From Homalodisca vitripennis (Eukaryota > Arthropoda > Insecta > Hemiptera > Cicadellidae), in contig NC_060214.1 of the NCBI RefSeq assembly GCF_021130785.1, positions 40,903,001 through 40,967,000 on the forward strand: a stretch of DNA of 64,000 bases, read 5' to 3'. The notes beneath the pieces are model-generated. The model saw nothing but the letters and a program-made list of their open reading frames with translations. It was not told where the DNA came from and made no database searches. Below, piece by piece: positions 44,190 to 55,600 of the stretch. Both the position numbers and the translations under genes were made by a program. Every line of letters begins with the position of its first letter. The first letter of the stretch is position 1.

Positions 44190-44314
44190 AACTTAATTAC
44201 ATTAAAACATGAAACCAATATTTAATACTTTTATTTTTGTGAAGCCTGCTATCGCAAGGCCTCACAAAAATAAAGGTATTAAATATTGGTTTTATGTTTT
44301 AATGTAATTAAGTT
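44190..44314. repeat. Near-perfect 125-bp hairpin
   Basis: Arms of 58 bases: aacttaattacattaaaaca leads through accaatatttaatac and tttatttttgtgaagcct, and the other arm is its complement with about three mismatches. The loop is about 10 bases (gctatcgcaa). It has the size of a tiny MITE or of a long miRNA-like precursor. No transcription evidence can be read from sequence. Confidence 0.95.
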
Positions 44315-46369
44315 AAAAATAAGCTTGTTTAATGTTTGAAACATTTACAATGAAGGCTAGGTCCTTTTCTGGATGGTTTAATATTCTTGTCGTAGCTCAA
44401 ATTGTGAAAGGTAACCATAGTAAATGAATACTGGACTTATAAATAGTTTTTTAGGTAGTTAATAACTCTTCACAACCAATGGAGAATGCTTGACAATGAG
44501 TTCGACAAAACAATTTAATATAAGCATAGCCCAAGATGTATATTGGTTAAAAGTGATAACTATTTCTATTATGAAAACTGATACCAGGTTCTTTCCTTTA
44601 GCAATCATCTCTGATAAACAACCCCTTTATAACGACGTACATTTTAAGCTAAGCGTAGGGTAAAAGCTCCTTGTAGACTATTCTATGAGAGGGTATCAAA
44701 AGGGTTGAAGCAACAAAAAGTTTTTTCTCAGATCATATATTTTTTAATTGACCCACTTAAAACCGATCCCCAGATACACAAATAATAGTTATGTTACCGT
44801 CAGTAATTAGATAAAGGGACTGAAATTCGCCAATGTCAATCAAATCATCGCGCGTCGGTCCGTATTTGGTTAGATGAAGCTCAAGCTCGTTAGTTTTAAT
44901 ACCTTCATTACAATACGTGAGACGTACCGAGTTTGAGACAGTAGGCACTATGTTAACTTAATTCCTTTTTTGCAATCATCGGATTTGCCCCTAAACAATA
45001 GCTCTGTGCAAATAAACGTATTCATCGTAATTGTTTTTGTACTTATTTTACTAGTATTACATATTACACTTATAATGTAATATAAAAACCAAAATTGTGT
45101 CACTTAAATTCTACAATATTACCTTATGTATAATTTAACTTTAAGCCACCCTTAAGAGGGTTCACTTCTGGCTGGATTATACCTTGCAGTTGAACCTACC
45201 ACTGGGCACTGCAAAAAAGGCGTATTTTAAATCTGGGCACCTTATGGATTTCTACGAGCGGCACATAACTAAACCCAAATGTCGAGATTTTGAGATGCAA
45301 GGGTAATTATATAGGTCTAGTCTACTGCGGGAGATGACTGTTGGAGTTGGTGGGATTTGTTCCCTAAGAGTCAAAGGTTCTTGATAGCCTAGACATAAGT
45401 GTATGCCTCCATCCTGTTTTGACTGGAGAGGCTGGTTCAGAGCTGGCTTCCCCTTCTTTCGAGGGGACATGACTTGATATTAGTGCCCTAAATTCTTCCT
45501 CATGGATCTCGACAGGAGGCGGTCCACTCCCAACCTTACCCATCCAGAATATTGTCACTCCGGAAGTAGCGCAAAGGTCCTTTTATAGGACCAGGTACAA
45601 TTTTCTAAGCTTCTTGTCCTAAGAGAACAAAAAAAACTTTAAACCAAAAGTCTAGTCAAAAACCATTCTTCTTTGTACAAGAGCAGTTCGAATTAGTTAT
45701 GAGGATAACAATATATTAGCAAAGAGAAATGATGATGATATGGGAGAAGTATCTGAATTTTTAGAAAATAAAAGAAACAAAAAAGGTTGTTGATGCATAG
45801 GGTACTCCTTTTGGATTGGGTTCTCAGGAAAATATAGTATCTCTTAACTCTGACTACGATCAGCAACTGAGCAATTAGGAAGACTTCAAACTAGCAGTAC
45901 CCAGCAGTATTCATAGCAAAATTAATGTCGACTAATACATAGGAAATGTCGCTTATGAATAATCCAGTGACAAGAGGAACTGGTTATCGTGTGGTAAAGA
46001 ATATTCTAATACTTATTTATACTTACAAATTATAGTGAATTAATGGAACTTAGAATATTGACTGGACAACTCCGAATTCTCTAGGTCCAGAATAGACTTT
46101 GCTTCATGTCAAACAAGGCGTACTACATATTTCTAGAAGTTGTGATATTGATTGATAGTTGTTTATACTAGTTGATTATGGTTGTACAACGAGAAAATCC
46201 CGTGGTCAGAAATCATTACTCAAAATTTTCAATTCTCTAGATGGATGGATTGCAATGCCGCACGAGTCTTTTGTGCAAAGATATTAATATTAAATAAGGG
46301 TTGTGTTATATTTATCAGACTGTACAGCAAGTTCGTATTGTCTCGAAAACATTTTAGTTGATTGATTAG
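44315..46369. other. Upstream flank of troponin C, no gene recognised
   Basis: Open frames on the minus strand at 44757-44948 and 45252-45558 have fairly protein-like composition (for example GKVGSGPPPVEIHEEEFRAL), but no domain is recognised, and I see no splice pair or start context for either. Part of this interval must hold distal regulatory DNA for the downstream gene, but I cannot point to specific sites. Confidence 0.4.
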
Positions 46370-46491
46370 CAATTGATTATACAGGTGAGTCGACTACGGG
46401 CGGTCTGCCACTGGTTGAGTATTCATCTGACCTTTTGCCTGCCAGTCAGTGGCGTGCCGCGTAACTCTTAGCACACAGACAGTACAGCACG
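46370..46491 (+). promoter_or_regulatory. Probable proximal promoter and 5' leader of troponin C
   Basis: GC content rises sharply at about 46385. A TATA-like tatacag at 46377-46383 lies about 115 bp before the ATG, and an initiator-like ccagtcagt is at 46442-46450. The leader just before the start (cagtacagcacg) gives a good insect start context around ATGCC. The exact start of transcription is inferred only; an additional upstream leader exon cannot be excluded. Confidence 0.4.
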
Positions 46492-46611
46492 ATGCCGGCT
46501 CCCGCTGCTGCAAAGGCGCCTGCTCCTGCTGACGCCAAGAAGGCCTCCAGTGGTTCCAGCAGCGGCTCTTCCACCCCGGATAGCTCCGGATCTGAGGAGA
46601 ACTCCAAAATT
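46492..46611 (+). CDS. TpnC: Troponin C exon 1: low-complexity N-terminus
   Basis: Forty codons, [20 protein letters not shown] then a Gly/Ser run and [13 protein letters not shown]. It is followed by a good donor (att|gtgagt) in phase 0. GC content is far above the flanks, as in real coding exons here. Textbook insect troponin C starts with only a few residues before the LT/LSKEQI helix, so this exon is atypical. Splicing to exon 2 is inferred from phase and donor, not observed. Confidence 0.7.
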
Positions 46612-49600
46612 GTGAGTGCAATGCCGAAAAGAATTTGGAAAAGTGGGAAAAAATTATTTTCATTTACAATAATGGTTATATTTTTCACGTGGAGATATCG
46701 AGGTATCAGGTTCAACTCTTTGGTAAGATTTGAGAATATAGGAAATGTGACTTTACCTCAAATTTATTAATTTCTTACAATACGCCGCTTTTATTGTTTC
46801 ATTCATACTTGTTACACGTGATTTGATAGCATTAATTTGTTTTGAAAGGATAACATGATTTTGGAGATTTGCCATCATTATATGTGACAAAAGGTAAACA
46901 CAACGTTTCGAGGATAGGAATCTATCCCCTTCATCAGGTGGGGTAGGTATTTTATGTATATATATTTATGTATATGTATTAATACCTCCCCACCTGACAA
47001 AGTGGATAGATTCCAATCCTCGAAACATTGTTATAGCTTTTGTAACAGATAGTTATGGCAAATCTCCAAAATTATGTTATCCTTTCAAACTATCCATCGT
47101 TAATAACAAACTTTAAACAAAGAACTAATTGGTTTTTTTGAGTCACAGCGTGATATTTTAACTGGTCCTTAACTATCAATCTCGTACATTTGCTATCGTG
47201 AATTTCAATAACAATAATTAAACGGTTGAAATGCAAAATGGACTGAACTAAAAATCTTCAGTTTGTGATTATCTTTTGTAGAAAAACCATATCTATGTCT
47301 AGGTAAAATGGATCTACCTATAGCAGCTATTCCAATTGTTGAAAGATTGTTGGTCCAAAACAGATTTATCAGTTATTTCCTACAGCACAAACTGGACCAA
47401 ACCTGTAAATTGAAGTATAAAAATGGGCAAACTCATATTTATTAACATATAAGTTTTGAATATTATAAAATACAAAATGGACTAACCTGTAAAATATTTA
47501 AGGCTTTTGTAAATTGTTTTCCGGTCGGAAATTTGATGAAACATCCTTAAGGCAAACAATAAAAAAGGAGGCAAATTGTCTTTTAAAACGGATCAAGTCA
47601 CATTTTCAAAATGAAAAAAAAAACGGAATTTTTAATTTAGATATAATTTTTACAGTGAATAACTGTACTGGAAAATATATTGTCCTCAAAAGAAGTTGAG
47701 GACTACAACACTAACAAGTATGCAAATATGATTGGCGTACTTGGTTTCTACCAAAAGTAACGATTTTTAATTTTACCCTCAAATGTCTTAAAAACTTGAG
47801 AGATGCATTTCACAATTCAAATTCAGTAGCACCTCAGAAAGGCTTTGTATTAAACTACACTAAAATAAGTTGACTAATAGTTTTACCCTTTGTTCACGTT
47901 TCATAATATTCAATGCAAGTGGATTTAATTGAACCAGATTAAACCAAATTGATTGTATCCATATCACCAATTATATCAGCATTCATTATATTTATTCCCT
48001 ACGGATGGGGTTTACAATAGTTGGGAGAAGCTATTGTGAAACTGGGGCTTAAGTATTTCAATAACTTGGTTTGTACAATCAATGCGTGGGTGGCGCCTTT
48101 ATTACTGTATAATATCTTACAGAATGAAATGGGCTATCCCTTTATACACCTTGTCTATTAACATTAATAGTTCTTGGTCTTGCATTGTTCATTATAATAC
48201 ATTTTTACAAACAAACAAGCCGACTTCAAAACGGTAAAATAAATTCAAGGAACTAAGAAGTAAAAAAATACTTTTTTTTCTCTGAAAAAGAGATAAAATC
48301 AAATTCTATAGCACACCATTTTTGAAGGCGGTGGAAAATTTTAGCAAAAATAATCAACTCCGTAAATTATGACATTTCACCCTTATTTCCGTCCTTCTTA
48401 ATAAAATGTTCATAGAAAACAAAAGGAATAATTCAGGAGGTTCATCTCTCTACATCACTGCAAGAACGATTTCCACGCTTGAATATCAATAGGTACACTG
48501 CATTAGCCATTACGTACAATATACAATGTAAAATTAAATTAAATACTATACTATGGTTTATACATATAATAGGATGTACCTCTATGAAAGTATGCATCAT
48601 AAATGTAGGTGTTTAATTTGAATTGTCAAGTACAGCATTTGAGAAGCAATTCAAGTACAGCATTTAATTCGTAACACTTTCTTGTAAGATATTAATATTA
48701 CTCGTATTATAACTAGTTTTACATGTAATTACATCTAACTTAATATGTCTCGCAGCATTACGTTTTAATATATTTGAAATTTTATTGCATAGTGCAAAAG
48801 CTTTAAAATAGTAAGGTTTTTTTAAATAAAAAATCGGCTTCAACACGCTAAAATAAAATCAAGCAACTAAAAAGTAAACGAAAGAAACTCAAATGCTATA
48901 CCACACAATTTTTTAACTTCTAATCTTGAGTACTTTGTCCTAATTAGTAATATACGATTAAGATAATCTAGGACTAGAACATTTAGTGAATCTACTTAGC
49001 ATATAGGTTATTTTTTGGGAGATCAAGCCAATTTTTAGTCTGGCATTCATTCCATCGACGCAATAAACCGTGACTTATTCTGTAATATGTTATATCTCTA
49101 ATCGATCGGCACTTAATATTCTGAGAAATTGAATAACCCATTCCATGTCTGAAATTTGAGGTAATTTGAGAAATCCTAATCTCTGTACGTCAAACTGACC
49201 CTCCGTTCAGTGAAATACAGTACAGTATGCTTCACACGTACTACAACTGAAGTGAATCTCAAAATATTATATAAGTACTTTATCCTTTCTCGCTATTATA
49301 GACTGAATCCAAATAGCCTCAAAGTCACGTAACACAACGTATCACCTGACTTAATACTAGCCCAAGTGAAATATATTGTGGCATCCCTGACGTAAATGAT
49401 AACAATAGCTAGGGAACACTATCTGGAAAACATTCCATTTTGTTAGTCCTTGTCATGTTTCAAGTAACTGTGAGGTAAGCTATGTTTAGTTTAAAGTTAC
49501 TTTCTGGCCTCTCTCCTATTTTGGTGCTCTACGACTGATTTTATTAGTATACATATTATTATGATCCCTAACGTGTTTAAGGTAAAAGAGTAGTTGAAAA

Positions 49601-52600
49601 AACACAGCAGTTTACGATGTAGACCGGGAAGCTTTCTGAAGTAATGTAATGGTTTAACATTTTCAATATCCGCACACAGGTAAAGTACCATAATCATTGG
49701 AAGAAAACTACGTATCTGCATCCAATTCAGTTTCATTGCTTCATTTAATGTTTTAAAGGACTCCTACACCAGCGTTTTCTAAAACCTTACTGTAGACTGA
49801 AAGTCTTACCACAGCAACTCAAATATAATATATGATGGTTAAACAAATTTAAATTTCTACCATAATCTTGTGCCGCTGCTCCAGGACGGTTTTTATATTG
49901 CCTTAAATAGAGGCGTTACTCGGACCATTATAGTGAACAGATATGTTTCCTAGCATCTGTGAGGTAAATTATAGCTATTGGAGTATATATATATATTTGC
50001 ATCTTATTCTGTCTCGTTGCTCTATGTCGTGTTTCAAAGAACTCCTTCAGGAGCGAAACTTCTCACAGCAACTTTGAGGTATTTTATGACGATTTAAAAA
50101 ATTAAAACCTCCACATTCAATCCTATCCCTTTTTTCCAAGACGGATATTTTACCTTTCCTCGAAAAGAAAACAGCATTTCCGCAATTTGCTTTGTCTGAC
50201 TTCTGAATATGGCTTTATATGTAAAACTTTTATATGTAAAGTAATTTCCTCGTAAGTCCAAAAAAAGTACTTGTCCAATTTTTAAAATAATTATGTGGAA
50301 CCACTAAGAGGTAGCCTTCTTTTATTAAAAAAATCATAAAAAATAATTTCGGAAAACTGTGGACATATATAAAAAAGGAAAATAGAAACAGGTCAAATTG
50401 TATAATCTCCTCCTTTTTGAAGTCCGCTAAAAACAATGTTTCACATAATGTTTTACAAGCAATTGAATTGTATTGCTAAAGTTCATATTTTAAGTTAGAT
50501 TTATTGAACAAAAGAAATATTAACTATTTTAATGAAGAATTCAAACAAAATATTATGTAAAATCCCCAATTCCTGTATTATTCGTCCAATTATCGAAGAT
50601 GATTAATGGATATATGACTGATGTTTATTAGTATTTTGTTCTCAAGTTTGTTACAGATTATATAAATAACGATATTATATTCCTTATGTACCTTTAGAAT
50701 AATGCCTAGAACATTGTCAAATGAGTTTACAGCATTTATAAGAATGACACTAACTGTAAGATACATTTGCTAAGCTTTAACATTTTTAGATTGCACTTAC
50801 AAAAAGTTCAAAAAGTCTCGAATGTAAACGAAATACAATTGCAGTATTAACTATTTTAAGTACGAGTAAATTATCACGTTTGATACAAATTACTTCATTT
50901 ACACTTCAGTAATATCACAATTGTAGTCTTAACTCTTAAATACGATATAATTCCAGTAATGCGAGTAAATTATCACGTTTGATACAAACTAGCCCATTTT
51001 CACTCCAGTAGATATTCATGGACGAATAATTATTCACAAATGAAGTCAATCAGTTGAATAACTGGTTGAAATGTGTAACTAATTTATCTACTTTACAATA
51101 GACGTCTGTGCCATAGCGATCCAGACACTCAAATCAGAAAAGGACTTCAGTGTTAAAACGAATTTATTAGTGTAGCCTATGTCGCTTTACGTCTATGAAA
51201 TAACAAAAACTAGAATATATATTAGTTACTATATCATAAAAATTATTAATGACGTTTACAAATGAATGCAATTAAGGTGATAGACATAACAAATAAATCT
51301 ATGTAGGTTAATAACATAAGATTTAACATAAAATGGTAACACGCTTGATAAATGCAAATTATTTCTAGGTTATAATAAATATTTACCGAAATTTGAAATG
51401 TGTTTGTTCTATAAAATTCATGCACATTTTGTAAGTTTAAGAATTTTAATCTACTTAAAAGAAATTTATTTCATGTTTGTTCCAGGGAGATTTGAGCCTC
51501 ACAAAGGACCAGATTATATGTAAGTTCCTTGTATTATATAAAATACATATATGTATAACATAAATAGTATTAGTAGTAGTTTTCTCAGTAATCATCAACA
51601 CAAACATTCAAATTCAAAATTCAATCTTTGAAAATCTTCTATGTAATCTTTTAATTATATTAAGTTATAGAGAGCTCGTCTCGGGGTACGAGCAAAGTCC
51701 ATGCAGAAGGAAAATTGCACGTATTTTAAACCACAATAATACCATATTGCCTTCCGTTTTACAAACATTGAAATATTTTGAAGATTTGTAGAGCGATTGG
51801 AAAGAATTTAAGTATTATTATTCTTTAAATTAATTATTAAAATAATTTACATAAGTGAATATTTAAAGCATCGTGGTTTCTTTATTAACTTTGTGTATGC
51901 AAGGAATCAATCAAGATATAACACTACTCCAATATCAAAGTCAAGTATTGGGAAAGCTACATTAGTTAAAAGTATGAAAAACATTTGCTACATCTGCGAG
52001 AACTTTTGCCTCAATTAATAACATTAAATATATTTTAAAATATAGTTGAATATGTTATAGGAGTATGAGTAAAATCTTCATGTGGAAATGCAGTTAGAAA
52101 CGTTTGGTTACTAAGGTTAAAAAAAAATACAAAATTAAGCAGTAAAGTATGGCATTTTTGAATTTATAATACCTTTTTTTGAGACTAAAATAAGTGATCA
52201 TGGGTGTTTAATAGCCAAAGTTTATGATAGCAGAGTTCCAAAAAAGCAAAATATATTTGTATAATCTTTTATTATTTTTTTATAATTAATTCTAAAATTC
52301 ACTTAATTTTTTATAGATCCATTCCACTTTTTATTAGAAAATAAAAATTTTACCAATGTTAATTAGAGTTTTTTTTTGTTATGGAACCAACGCTGTTCTT
52401 TTTAACAAGTCAAGCATTGTGTGTGTATACGTTTTTATATACTTTAACATTAAAACATTTCTATTAATATTAAATCGAAAACGTTATCTTACAAAATCTG
52501 GTCATATTTTAAAGAGCAATTTGTAAAAATGTAGTATCCAGAGCAAAGTAAAACATACTAAATAATATTCCTGACACTATTTGTTAATTTTTTTTTGGTA

Positions 52601-55600
52601 AATCTTAAGCTCAGCGACTACCCGCTCCGATCGCCGTAATATTTTGCATACTAACACAGGTTAACGTAATTTCACCGAAAAAAATAGTCCTGATTATCGC
52701 TAACACATAAAAACCAGCTTTTCGGCAGTAAAATGTTGGCAATACAAAACACATAAAATAACAAGATTTTCGACTATCAAACATAAAACAATGGCCGACC
52801 ATGGTCGTTTTGATGAGTTGACAGTAGTCACGTGACAAACAGGAAGGTTTCCGATTGGCCGGGCGGATCACGTGACCTATAGTACGGCTTCGATTGTCCG
52901 CCGGATGTAAACAAACAAACCCACGTGGAAAAGGAATAATTAGTGAAATTATTGACATGGCTTGCGATGGTTCTTGTCACACGCTATTCTTTGAAGCATG
53001 TTTATTTGATGAAAAGTGTGTTATTAACGTGTTTTGTGCGCACAATGTGCTTCCAACGAAGACAAATTGTGTGAAGTGCGGAAACTCGGTGAACTTGACA
53101 GATGATTTAAAGTTCAGGTGTGGAAAGATTGTTAATTTGCAGAAGAAAGCCCGGAAAAAGTGTGGCTGGCGTGTTTCAGCGAAGGTCGGCACGTTCCTGG
53201 AGCGAAGTAGAGTTAATATTAACACATTGTGGCGTTTTATCATAACATATCTTTTCACATCACCTCGAGGGCACTCATTTGTTAAAATCCATCTTCATCT
53301 CACAGACCCGACAATAGTGGACTACTACTCGTTTCATCCGGGAAGTCTACATTGACCATTTGAAAAGAAACAGCCAACAGTTGGGCGGACCCGGCGCGCG
53401 TAGTTGAGATCGATGAAGCCAAATTTGGCAAAAGAAAATACAACAGAGGACGGATAGTAAAAGGACAGTGGGTGTTGGGGGGAATAGATCGGGAGGACCA
53501 AACACACTTTCCTTATCCCAGTTAAAGACCGTACGGCGAAGACTCTGATACGGTGTATTAAAACTTGGGTGTTGCCAGGATCCACAATAATTACTGATTG
53601 CTGGAAGGCCTACAATACCCTATCACAGTATCAGTTTAACCACCTGACTGTGAATCACACAAAGAACTTTGTTGACCCCTTAACACCCGCCTGTACCAAC
53701 ACAATTGAACGGAAGTGGCGTGACGTCCGGTCAGAAGTCCCCAAATACGGTCGCAAGAGCAAGCACTTCGTCGGCTACCTCGCGGAGTACTTGTTTAAAA
53801 ACCAAGTACATCCCAGAAGAAAGGGTTCACGCTTTCCATCGAGGCAGTGGCTGCGTTGTACCCCCCAAAATACCATTAAGGTAATTTTTTTAAATTTTAA
53901 TTGTTTTTATTTTAATAACCAGACATGAATCGTTATTTGAAATTTTGTTTCTACTGATTACTAGATTAGCCTAGAACAATATTTCGTCAATATAAAACAG
54001 GAATTTGTCTTATCTCAAACCCCTCCCCATCCTCAGACAGAGGTCAAAGTCGAGCGGTCTAGTAGATAACGTGATTGCAGGTAGAGCCTAGCTTGCCTAT
54101 TCCAAAACTCAGATCACGCGATGCTTGCCCGCTGCGCAGCGCTTCGCGCTGCTTGCTCTTTTAGAAAAAAAATTAACTCGAGCTTGCAAAGTCCAAGCCC
54201 AGATCACGCCATGACTGCTTACACGCACAACACTCAGACAGAACTAACGCAGGTTTCATTACAGGCAAAAGATGAGCGGCGCGCGTTTATTACTGATAAG
54301 ATAAGACGAGTTTATACTAGAAATTCGTACATGGGACTACTGCCCTACCGAACTAATAACACCAAAAAAAACGAATAAATGCATTGTCAGTCAGGTTTTT
54401 CACAATTTTGTCTTTTCCAAAATTTTTTTTGGGGGGAAGGAGTGTAACGGCTACGGCGATAACCGGGAATACTTTTTTTCGGTGAAAATTACGTGCCCTG
54501 CGAACTAATAACACCAAAAAAAAACGAATAAATGCACTGTCAGTCAGGTTTTTTTAATTTTATTTTTTCCAAAAATTTTTTTGGTGGGGGGGGGGGGAGT
54601 AAACGGCTACGGCGATAATCGGGGACTATTTTTTTCGGTGAAATTACGTTAACCTGTGTTAGAATGCAAAAAATTACGGCGATCGGAGCGGTAGTCGCTG
54701 TTCTTAAGATTTGCCATTTTTTGTTATGTATTACTAGTAGCATTATTCGGCTGAAACGAAAGAATTAAATCACAATAACTAATACATATACTTAAATTAA
54801 ATACAAATCTGAAAATATTTTTCTCATATATCTCACAAATAACAAATTAAAAATTGTTAATCCTATCCAAATAGGTCAAAATACTCGGTTTGCGTTTAAT
54901 TCAGCATACACTTATATGTATAAGAGATAATACGTGTATTTGTACAGTGTCAGTCTAAAAATTGTATAAAATAAATACACATTAATGGAATTTAAACTGT
55001 ATCTAACTTCTCTTGAAATAATTGACCTCTTTTACTCCTGATAATTAACAAACTATTTCACTTTTATTATAGTTATTGCCTTGATTTATTATCAATATAT
55101 AGACAACAGATTGTAAATTGTTGCTTGGATTTTTATTAATGAGATTGCAATCAATACCAACTCAGTTAAAAAGTTTAGTTAGCTATTTAGTGAATTTTGA
55201 AACGATTTTTATTGTTTATGTAGACTATTTAAATAATATTGCTTTTCTACATCCTTACATTATTCATAACTAGATTATATTCGTCATATATAATGTATTT
55301 AAAATTACTAAATTTATTGAACACATTTCCTATTGTTTTTAAATACTGTATAAGTCCGATTGTCTGAGATACTGGATTAACCGAGTGTTTGGGAAAATAA
55401 TTACCTTATAGAAATCGCGTTCAAAATCGTACTGAATAACAAGGTCTGCTTTTATGTGTGGACGTTATATCTACTGTAGAGAGCTTACGTGTGGTATAGC
55501 GAGGGATACGTCGGCGAACGGGTAGCTTCTTATTCACCTTTTGGTTCATGGCAGGTAAAGTCGAAGGTTCTTGTTAACGTTTTGCTACGCGATTATCGAG

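Larger units (their letters stand above)
46612..51485 (+). other. Troponin C intron 1 (4.9 kb)
   Basis: AT-rich, with no exon-like patch recognised. It holds a palindromic MITE at 46839-47090, a pair of direct repeats at 48218-48325 and 48832-48920 (gcYgacttcaaaacg, then aactaagaagtaaa-type), a degenerate 290-bp direct duplication at about 49711-50200 and a short repeat at 50864/50963. Large first introns in muscle genes often carry enhancers, but no specific site is asserted. Confidence 0.75.
52597..54715 (+). mobile_element. Merlin-superfamily transposon in intron 2
   Basis: TIRs of about 95 bp (52597-52692 and 54620-54715), starting ggtaaatcttaagctcagcg on the left and ggcaaatcttaagaacagcg reversed on the right, flank a broken ISXO2/IS1595-type transposase. 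That transposase family defines Merlin. The flanks are T-rich on both sides (tttttttt and attttttg), so the expected 8-bp duplication cannot be judged. The element lies in the host gene's orientation between troponin C exons 2 and 3. Downstream of the transposase is a 150-bp block shared with the 9.3-kb Merlin-like element, then a tandem duplication. Confidence 0.88.

Noticed and set aside
45252..45558. Minus-strand gene upstream of troponin C
   Set aside because: Two overlapping frames of 64 and 72 codons with no domain, no start context and no splice partners.
46492..46770. Exon 1 read through as a single 92-codon protein
   Set aside because: The sequence turns AT-rich and loses coding character right after a good donor at 46612. 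Splicing to 51486 restores the troponin C frame.
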